A stretch of 63,602 nt of DNA from NCBI GenBank assembly GCA_900316045.1, contig ONBM01000026.1, positions 1 through 63,602 of the forward strand. Reading direction: 5' to 3'. Position numbers and translations under genes: made by a program. Of the stretch, positions 54,698 to 61,324 are shown piece after piece. The notes below the pieces were generated by a model. That model did no database searches, had not been told where the DNA came from, and saw nothing but the letters and a program-made list of their open reading frames with translations. This DNA comes from an uncultured Bacteroidales bacterium (GTDB lineage Bacteria; Bacteroidota; Bacteroidia; Bacteroidales; UBA932). Positions within the stretch are counted from its first letter, which is position 1; each line of letters starts with the position of its first letter.

Positions 54698-55789
54698 ATG
54701 AAAATAAACGACATATTCATTTATTCGCTTTTGCTTGTCTCTCTGGCATCCTGCCAAAAAGACATTCCGTACGATTTCGATGCTGCCGAAAACAAGGTGG
54801 TAATGAATGCGCAGATACACACAAACGAGGATATTCATGCAGTGTATCTTTCCATCAGCACGTCGCTGTCCATCCAAAAAATAAAGTCTGGAAGCGTAAC
54901 TTGCTACATCAATGGCAACATGGCAGCAGAAGCGCAGCTTGACACCTCAAAAGATGATGACGATTTCATCCGAGACGAGGCTCTCTACGGTTACAATGCC
55001 GTGGGTTCCGCCCCAAGCAGAACAAGGCAGACGAGATTCGTGTTCAAAGCCAACTTCAAGCCCGGGGATAAAGTCAGGCTGGAATGCACTGCAAACGGCG
55101 GGGAATATTCAGCATATTCCGAAGTGATTGTTCCGCAGCCGCCAGTATTCCACGCGGTTGACACGAGCCGCTACTACAACTCCGACGAGAACAGCAATTC
55201 TTATAATCGCTGGGTATATAGAATTAGGATAAAAGGCAATGACATCGCAGGAGATAGGAACTATTTCAGGCTGACAAGCGAATACGACAAGACATTGCAC
55301 GTGGAATATATGGACGGTGAGGATGAGCCGGAAGACGATGAATCCTACGAGGAGGGGCCGCTCCGCATAGACAGAGGCAAAGATCCAATCCTGTTAGATG
55401 GGGCCACCGAAACCGACATGGACATTTCGGGGGCATCAGAGAATTATTACAATGCATTCTCCGATTACCTGTTCAGGGATGGAACTTACGATTTCACGTA
55501 CCAGGTGCGAGAATCCGAATTCCTGAGTGATAACGGATATGACACCGCTTCCAAGAGGGTAAATCTTACCGCCAGAGTCTACCCTACCTTATGGGGGATC
55601 ACTGAGGCCGAGTACAACTTTCTGAAAGCCTTGAGCTTGTACCTCTACAATGGGGACGACATCACGTTCACAGGTCCTATCTCAATTCCGACTAATGTAG
55701 AAGGCGGACTAGGAGTCGTGAGCATAGCCACGCCATCCAGAGACACAGTCGTTTTCAACCGCACGCTGTACAAGAACCCGAATCTCTAG
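54698..55789 (+). CDS. DUF4249 lipoprotein
   Basis: The 363-residue lipoprotein has a signal peptide ending LLVSLASC (lipobox). The chain has the DUF4249 pattern of an N-terminal beta domain (KVVMNAQIHTNEDIHAVYLSIS) and later Ig-like strands, with an acidic stretch DGEDEPEDDESYEEG. It is predicted to sit on the outer membrane and work with the TonB receptor just upstream (4 bp gap) in ligand capture. The ligand is unknown. Confidence 0.85.
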   Translation: MKINDIFIYSLLLVSLASCQKDIPYDFDAAENKVVMNAQIHTNEDIHAVYLSISTSLSIQKIKSGSVTCYINGNMAAEAQLDTSKDDDDFIRDEALYGYNAVGSAPSRTRQTRFVFKANFKPGDKVRLECTANGGEYSAYSEVIVPQPPVFHAVDTSRYYNSDENSNSYNRWVYRIRIKGNDIAGDRNYFRLTSEYDKTLHVEYMDGEDEPEDDESYEEGPLRIDRGKDPILLDGATETDMDISGASENYYNAFSDYLFRDGTYDFTYQVRESEFLSDNGYDTASKRVNLTARVYPTLWGITEAEYNFLKALSLYLYNGDDITFTGPISIPTNVEGGLGVVSIATPSRDTVVFNRTLYKNPNL

Positions 55790-55812
55790 CAGAAAAGTTC
55801 GTGACTCCGGAT

Positions 55813-56745
55813 TCAGTGGCGTGGGATGTCAAATACATCCAGGTCATTGGCCGCATACGACTCTGGAAATATGCTCCTGCACTCGCTCTGAAATAGCGCG
55901 ATGTCCCTGATTCTGGAAGAATAATGACCGATGACAAGCTTGCCTGCCCCTGCCTCCAGGGCGCATTGTGCCGCCTGGAGCGTAGTGGAATGATATCTTT
56001 TGGCCGCCTGGTCAGCATATTCATTGGTATAGGTAGCCTCATGATACAGAAGATCCACGCCTCTCACCCACTCAGCCTCCTTCGGGAACGGGGCAGTGTC
56101 GGAGCAATAGGCGAAGGAGCGAGGCTCGAATGGCTTGTAGCCTAATTCTGCGAAAGGCAGCGTTTCTGAGCCGCCGTCAGCATGTTCGCGAATCACGTCT
56201 TCTCCCCTCTTCACCGTCCCTATCTCGGTAAGCGAAAGCCCATACTCATCAATTTTCTCCTTCCTGACGTTCATCATCGGTTCCTTCTCTCTGAATATGT
56301 AGCCGTACGTTTCTATCCTGTGATTCAGAGGGAAGGCCAGGATTTCAAAGGACTTAGTGGAATATATCACCTCCGGCTCCTTAATATTCAAAGGATTGAA
56401 CTTTATCTCAAAGAAACTGTCATCCCAGAAATATGATTTATAGAATTTCAAGATAGGCCCGAGATTCGACGGGCCGTATATATTCACAGGAGCAGCCCGC
56501 CCTTGCATTCCAAGAGTGGAGAGAAAGCCAAAAATCCCGAAAAGATGATCCCCATGTATGTGAGAAACGAATATGGAATCTATCTTCATCGGAGATATGC
56601 CAGCCTCCTGAAGACGTGTCTGCACGCCTTCTCCGCAGTCAATTAAAAAGAAGCGCCCATGTACGCAAAGTACCTGGGCGCTCTGAAATCTTCCTGGAGC
56701 CGGCTTGGCCGAGGCCGAGCCTAGCACCGTCAAAGTGAAATTCAT
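55813..56745 (-). CDS. rnz: Ribonuclease Z
   Basis: The 310-residue metallo-beta-lactamase-fold endonuclease matures tRNA 3' ends. The zinc motif is SHIHGDH (61-67), with LNHRIETYGYIFREKE, YCSDTAPF and YHEATYTNEY as further landmarks. It lies 9 bp after the rpsA stop and is probably in the same transcript. Confidence 0.95.
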   Translation of the reverse strand: MNFTLTVLGSASAKPAPGRFQSAQVLCVHGRFFLIDCGEGVQTRLQEAGISPMKIDSIFVSHIHGDHLFGIFGFLSTLGMQGRAAPVNIYGPSNLGPILKFYKSYFWDDSFFEIKFNPLNIKEPEVIYSTKSFEILAFPLNHRIETYGYIFREKEPMMNVRKEKIDEYGLSLTEIGTVKRGEDVIREHADGGSETLPFAELGYKPFEPRSFAYCSDTAPFPKEAEWVRGVDLLYHEATYTNEYADQAAKRYHSTTLQAAQCALEAGAGKLVIGHYSSRIRDIALFQSECRSIFPESYAANDLDVFDIPRH

Positions 56746-56754
56746 ATATGATTA

Positions 56755-58542
56755 TTATTCACTTTTCTCAAGCTTGTCTTTGAGGGCAGCAAGCTCGCTG
56801 ATATCTCCGAGAGTCGTCTTCTCAACATTGGCGTTGATCTTCTTAACGGCCTTCTTCGTGTTCTCAGCCTCACTAGCCACCTTTTCAGCAGCAGCCTCAG
56901 AATATGTTCTTACGTGAGAGAGCAGGATTCGGCGTGTGCTTCTGCGAAGTTCAACCACCTTGAATGGCAGGGTCTCACCAGCAGTTGCAGGCTTACCATC
57001 TTCCTTGATGAGGTCGCGAGTGAATGCGAATCCTTCGTCATCACCTTCCAGTTTGATGTTAGCTCCCTTGTCAGTCATGGAAGTAATCGTGCCCTCTACG
57101 GTAGAGCCGACAGGATATTTTTCCTCAATTGCGTCCCAAGGGTTAGGGGTGAGCTGCTTGTGGCCCAGGCTGAGCTTGTGGTTCGCCTCATCGAAGTCAA
57201 GGATCACGACATCAATCTCATCTCCAGGAGAAACGATTTCTGAAGGATGCTTGATCTTGTTCCAAGACAAATCGCTGATGTGGATGAGACCTTCTACGCC
57301 GTCCTCAGGCTCCGCAAACACGCCGAAGTTCGTAATGTTGCGAACGATTGCCTTATGAACCGAGCCGATAGGATATTTCTCGCGAATGTTCTCCCAAGGG
57401 TTGGCAGTGAGCTGCTTGAGACCGAGAGACATCTTCCTGTTCTCGCGATCGATGGAAAGAATCTGAGCCTCAACCTCATCACCTACCTTAACGAATTCCT
57501 GTGCGCTGTGAAGCCTTGGAGACCAGCTCATCTCGGAAACGTGGATGAGTCCTTCTACGCCTGGCTTAATCTCGACGAATGCGCCGTAGTCCTGAATGAG
57601 GACGACTTTACCCTTAACGACGTCGCCAACCTTCAGGTCAGGATCCAAGCTGTCCCAAGGATGTGGAGTAAGCTGCTTGTATCCTAGGGCGATTCTCTTC
57701 TGCTGAGGATCGAACTCCTTAACGACGACTTTAATCTTCTCGTCAAGATGCACGACTTCCTCTGGGTTTTCGATTCTTCCCCAGGAAAGATCGGTGATGT
57801 GGATGAGACCGTCAACTCCGCCGAGGTCTACGAACACGCCATAATTGGTGATGTTCTTAACCGTACCCTCGAGAATCTGGCCTTTCTCCAGCTTGGACAT
57901 AAGCTCTGCTTTCTGTTTCTCTTGCTCCGCCTCAAGCAGGGCCTTGTGAGAAACCACAACGTTCCTGAACTCCTGATTGATCTTCACGATCTTGAAGTCC
58001 ATCGTCTGATTGACGAACGCATCGTAATCACGAATAGGCTTGATGTCAATCTGGGAACCAGGCAGGAAGGCCTCGATTCCAAATACGTCTACGATCATGC
58101 CACCCTTCGTGCGAGTCTTGACAAAACCTTTGACGACTTCGTTATTGTCGTAAGCCTCGTTAACTCTCTCCCAAGATTTGAGAGCGCGGGCCTTCTTATG
58201 AGAAAGGATGAGCTGGCCCTTCTTGTCCTCTGCGGACTCGACAAGCACCTCAACCTTGTCCCCGACCTTCAAGTCAGGATTGTAACGGAATTCAGGAGCC
58301 TGGATCACGCCCTCGCTCTTGTATCCTATGTTGACGATCACTTCCCTCTTGTTGATTGACGTAACCGTTCCTTCAACGACCTCATTCTCAACTACGTTAG
58401 AGAGAGTCTGATCGTAAGCTTCTTCAATTTTCTCTTTGCTTTCGCCTCCATAAATGTTGTCCTGGTTCTCGAAAGAGTCCCAATCGAAATTCTCAGGAGC
58501 GACTGAAGCGTTGAGCTGTTGTTTTTTAATTTCTTCTGCCAT
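56755..58542 (-). CDS. rpsA: 30S ribosomal protein S1
   Basis: The 595-residue RNA-binding protein has six S1 OB-fold repeats, for example VEGTVTSINKREVIVNIGYKS, LEGTVKNITNYGVFVDLGGVDGLIH and HKAIVRNITNFGVFAEPEDGVEGLIH. A charged C-terminal tail follows. It helps mRNA binding to the 30S subunit, important in Bacteroidota where Shine-Dalgarno sequences are weak. A consensus promoter lies about 80 bases upstream. Confidence 0.97.
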   Translation of the reverse strand: MAEEIKKQQLNASVAPENFDWDSFENQDNIYGGESKEKIEEAYDQTLSNVVENEVVEGTVTSINKREVIVNIGYKSEGVIQAPEFRYNPDLKVGDKVEVLVESAEDKKGQLILSHKKARALKSWERVNEAYDNNEVVKGFVKTRTKGGMIVDVFGIEAFLPGSQIDIKPIRDYDAFVNQTMDFKIVKINQEFRNVVVSHKALLEAEQEKQKAELMSKLEKGQILEGTVKNITNYGVFVDLGGVDGLIHITDLSWGRIENPEEVVHLDEKIKVVVKEFDPQQKRIALGYKQLTPHPWDSLDPDLKVGDVVKGKVVLIQDYGAFVEIKPGVEGLIHVSEMSWSPRLHSAQEFVKVGDEVEAQILSIDRENRKMSLGLKQLTANPWENIREKYPIGSVHKAIVRNITNFGVFAEPEDGVEGLIHISDLSWNKIKHPSEIVSPGDEIDVVILDFDEANHKLSLGHKQLTPNPWDAIEEKYPVGSTVEGTITSMTDKGANIKLEGDDEGFAFTRDLIKEDGKPATAGETLPFKVVELRRSTRRILLSHVRTYSEAAAEKVASEAENTKKAVKKINANVEKTTLGDISELAALKDKLEKSE

Positions 58543-58576
58543 AACACTGAAAAAATAAGTTGTTTAACATTATGTC

Positions 58577-58615
58577 TTGACGCCCTACCGCACTACGCTG
58601 CCGCGCGCCGGTCAA
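58577..58615 (-). promoter_or_regulatory. GC-rich structured leader of rpsA
   Basis: The roughly 75-base leader between promoter and start contains a GC-rich block closed by TTGAC/GTCAA (58577-58581 and 58611-58615), unlike the AT-rich leaders nearby. It may fold and serve in autoregulation by S1; this is inference. Confidence 0.3.
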
Positions 58616-58623
58616 AAGGCCTG

Positions 58624-58654
58624 CAAAAGTAGAGAAAAATTATTGATTTTCAAA
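58624..58654 (-). promoter_or_regulatory. Consensus promoter of rpsA
   Basis: On the minus strand TTTG (58651-58654), exactly 19 bp, then TACTTTTG (58624-58631). It is a perfect match to the Bacteroidota consensus for a highly expressed gene. Confidence 0.8.
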
Positions 58655-58669
58655 CTCAAGGGCGAAAAA

Positions 58670-59617
58670 TCAGAACATTTTCTTTTTCTTGAAAATGTAT
58701 ATTACGAAAACCACCAGAATTAGCATGAATATCACGATGGCAAGCCAAGCAAATCGCCATCCTCCGAACGGCAGGAACACATTCATGCCATAGAAACTGG
58801 CCACAAGGGTTGGCGGCATCAGCAGGACGGACACCATGGTGAATATCTTCATGATATTGTTCTGGTCCAAATTTATGAGACCGACCACTGTGTCTTGCAG
58901 ATACTCCAGTCTCTCGAAACTGAAATTAGTATGGTTGATCAGAGATGTAATGTCCTGCAGGAGAACGCCGAACCGCTTGTTCAGAGCATCAGGGCACTTC
59001 TCGCTTTTCAGCAGGTTTGTGATCAGCCTCTGTTTATCGACTATGTTCTCGCGCACGATCATCGTGTTTTCCTGCAGCTGATTAATGTCCAGAAGGAAAT
59101 CCTCGTTGATGTCTTCCCTCTGGTTGATGCGTTTGCTGAACTGGGATATTTCCTTGGTCATCAGCTCTATCATGTCCGCATCAAGATCGATACGCTGATC
59201 CATGATGCTGGCAAAGACAGAGTAACCGCTCACGTAACCTTGCGGCATGGCCATAATCCTTCTCTGAAGCTCCGTGAAGCTGCGCAGAGGCACGTCTCTG
59301 AGCGTTGTCATGCAGTTATCCACGAAAGTGAAGGACACGGCCTCCATCGTGTAGTCCTCTGGCCCAGGCATAAGGAAGTTGGTGTTAGCGAATATCGCCC
59401 TCTCGTTCTCGGAGAAACGAGAAGAGCTCTCGATTTCCTCTGCCTGAGCCCTGCTCTGGATGACTAATCCCAGGAAATCATCCACAGAATGCTTTTCCTC
59501 ACTGGTAGGAGCGAGGATGTCTATCCAAAGGACATCTTTAGTCGAAAGTTTGGAAAGCTCCGTTTCTGACTGTGACATCAGCAGCTTGCCGCCAAGTCTG
59601 TAGAATATTGTTATCAT
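58670..59617 (-). CDS. corA: CorA-type magnesium/cobalt channel
   Basis: The 315-residue channel subunit has a cytosolic funnel domain, then two C-terminal membrane helices with the selectivity motif YGMN (in ASFYGMNVFLP) and a basic end IFKKKKMF. It acts as a pentamer and lets Mg2+ enter. TACTTTTG on the minus strand (59696-59703) is a perfect -7 element and gives a leader of about 75 bases; GGAAGAG is the ribosome site. Confidence 0.95.
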   Translation of the reverse strand: MITIFYRLGGKLLMSQSETELSKLSTKDVLWIDILAPTSEEKHSVDDFLGLVIQSRAQAEEIESSSRFSENERAIFANTNFLMPGPEDYTMEAVSFTFVDNCMTTLRDVPLRSFTELQRRIMAMPQGYVSGYSVFASIMDQRIDLDADMIELMTKEISQFSKRINQREDINEDFLLDINQLQENTMIVRENIVDKQRLITNLLKSEKCPDALNKRFGVLLQDITSLINHTNFSFERLEYLQDTVVGLINLDQNNIMKIFTMVSVLLMPPTLVASFYGMNVFLPFGGWRFAWLAIVIFMLILVVFVIYIFKKKKMF

Positions 59618-59745
59618 ACTCTTCCAGGTTTATTCCGACCATCGCGCCGGAGGGTTCTACATCAATGACGCTGACATTACGGAGAAGTCAGTCAGCAAAA
59701 GTAGGAATATTTTTTCTAAAGTTCCTGCTTTTTCAGGATATTTCT

Positions 59746-60348
59746 TCAATTATCCAATCCCAGTAGTTTTTCTATGCATTCTATGAGTATGTGAATCACG
59801 ATGGAATGGATTTCCTGGATCCTATCGGAATGGGGAGCGCATGGAGCCATGATTGCAACGTCTGACATAGATGCGAGAGGATTCTGCTCACCACCATCAG
59901 AATGGTGAGCGGTGAGGCCTACTACGGTCAGTCCAAGGCTGTGCGCGCTTTCAACTGCCATCAATATATTCTTTGACTTTCCGCTTGTGCTGATTGCCAG
60001 GAACACGTCCCCTTCTCTGCCCATTCCTTCAACATAACGAGAGAATATCTCGTCGAAAGAGAAATCGTTCCCAGTGCAAGTCATATAGGCGGAGTCATTG
60101 ATTGAAATTGCAGGGAGAGGTCTTCTGCTGCCCCTGTATCGTCCTGTAAGTTCTTCTGCAAAATGAGAGGCATCGCAAAGGGAACCTCCGTTGCCGCAGC
60201 AAATAATCTTATTCCCCTTCCTGATGGCCTCGGCACAACATTCGGCAGCTTTCTGGATATCTTGAACGTTCTCGCTGCATTGAATGAATGCAGAAATCTC
60301 ACGCTCGGCCTCGCCCAAGCTATGCCTTATGGTATCTGATATATTCAT
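59746..60348 (-). CDS. gmhA: GmhA-type sedoheptulose-7-phosphate isomerase
   Basis: The 200-residue SIS-domain enzyme has the substrate motifs CGNGGSLCDASHFAEELTGRYR and STSGKSKN and ends with the QEIHSIVIHILIE helix. GmhA converts sedoheptulose 7-phosphate to D-glycero-D-manno-heptose 7-phosphate, the first step to LPS heptose. A related sugar-phosphate isomerase role is possible given the ROK kinase and mannosidase genes upstream. The start at 60348 lies 10 bp after the ROK stop. Confidence 0.85.
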   Translation of the reverse strand: MNISDTIRHSLGEAEREISAFIQCSENVQDIQKAAECCAEAIRKGNKIICCGNGGSLCDASHFAEELTGRYRGSRRPLPAISINDSAYMTCTGNDFSFDEIFSRYVEGMGREGDVFLAISTSGKSKNILMAVESAHSLGLTVVGLTAHHSDGGEQNPLASMSDVAIMAPCAPHSDRIQEIHSIVIHILIECIEKLLGLDN

Positions 60349-60358
60349 ATTCAACATA

Positions 60359-61324
60359 TTAAGAAATCGCAACCGACAATGCGGCGAAATCGCCGATGCT
60401 CTCTCCTAGAGCCGCAGGCTTGATATCGCATACCCCTAAAGCATTCGAAAGAGCTTCTGCTTCCAAACTCTCCCGCATTGAATGTTCCAGAAGTTCTCTG
60501 CTCCTGGCATAGATGCCGCCTAGAACTATGACTTCCGGGTTGATGATGTCTATCACCACGGAAAGTCCCTTTCCAAGGAAACTCCCTGATATCTCGTAGA
60601 TTCGTTTAGCCAAATCATCTCCTGCGAAAGCAGCGTCCGCCACCGTCATTGCACTGACGGAGCCAATGTCCTCCGGTCTGCACCAAGACACTTTCTCCCC
60701 TCGCTGGAATTTTTCTTTCAGCATCGACTTTGCCAGCTGGGCTATGCCGCTGCCACTCGCAAAACCTTCGAAAGAGCCGCTTTTGCCATACCCTACAGGC
60801 CCGAAATCGGCCATCCTGATGTGACCGAACTCACCTGCGTTCCCGTTTGTACCCTCGTACAGCCTGCCGTTCAAAATCATTCCTCCGCCGAGACCGGTAC
60901 CGAATGTCATGAACACCATGTTTTTCGCACCTTTGCCAGCTCCGAAGCGCCATTCGGCAAGAGCCCCTGCGTTGGCATCATTCTGCAATTTTGCTTTTAT
61001 GCCTAAACGATTCTCTATCAATTCCACGATAGGAACATCATCCCATCCAAGCAGATTCGGAGGCGACATGATTATCCCCCTGGCGCTATCCAAGGGTCCT
61101 CCGCAAGAAACCCCGACTGTCTCAGTGTTCTCCGGTGTCAGAGCGTTCTTTTCAATTATCTTCTCCAAGGTTGCCATAATTTCTTCCAACGTCTTGTCTA
61201 CGCTGGCAGTCGGAAACTTAATCTTATCCGCCACGGTAAGATTCACGTCATCATATTTTCCGAAGATGACGGCGCACTTTGTGCCTCCGATATCAACGCC
61301 CAGTAAGTTTTTCTGCATATCCAT
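60359..61324 (-). CDS. ROK-family sugar kinase lacking the zinc cysteines
   Basis: The 321-residue ASKHA-fold kinase has the ATP phosphate motif GVDIGGTK, the catalytic aspartate region QNDANAGALAEW and FGTGLGGG. Typical ROK proteins follow GH with CxCGxxGC zinc ligands. Here the segment is GPVGYGKSGSFEGFASGSG with no cysteine, as in a subset of ROK kinases. It likely phosphorylates glucose, mannose or a related hexose. The beta-mannosidase gene just upstream overlaps it by 32 bp, so mannose is an attractive but unproven substrate. Confidence 0.87.
   Translation of the reverse strand: MDMQKNLLGVDIGGTKCAVIFGKYDDVNLTVADKIKFPTASVDKTLEEIMATLEKIIEKNALTPENTETVGVSCGGPLDSARGIIMSPPNLLGWDDVPIVELIENRLGIKAKLQNDANAGALAEWRFGAGKGAKNMVFMTFGTGLGGGMILNGRLYEGTNGNAGEFGHIRMADFGPVGYGKSGSFEGFASGSGIAQLAKSMLKEKFQRGEKVSWCRPEDIGSVSAMTVADAAFAGDDLAKRIYEISGSFLGKGLSVVIDIINPEVIVLGGIYARSRELLEHSMRESLEAEALSNALGVCDIKPAALGESIGDFAALSVAIS

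Noticed and set aside
57748..58359. Plus-strand frames opposite rpsA
   Set aside because: The repeated S1 domains give repeated antisense frames. Sequence such as HVIDLEVH is a by-product of conserved S1 codons.
59618..59700. Magnesium riboswitch (M-box) before corA
   Set aside because: The roughly 75-base leader is much shorter than an M-box and I could not find its conserved pairings.
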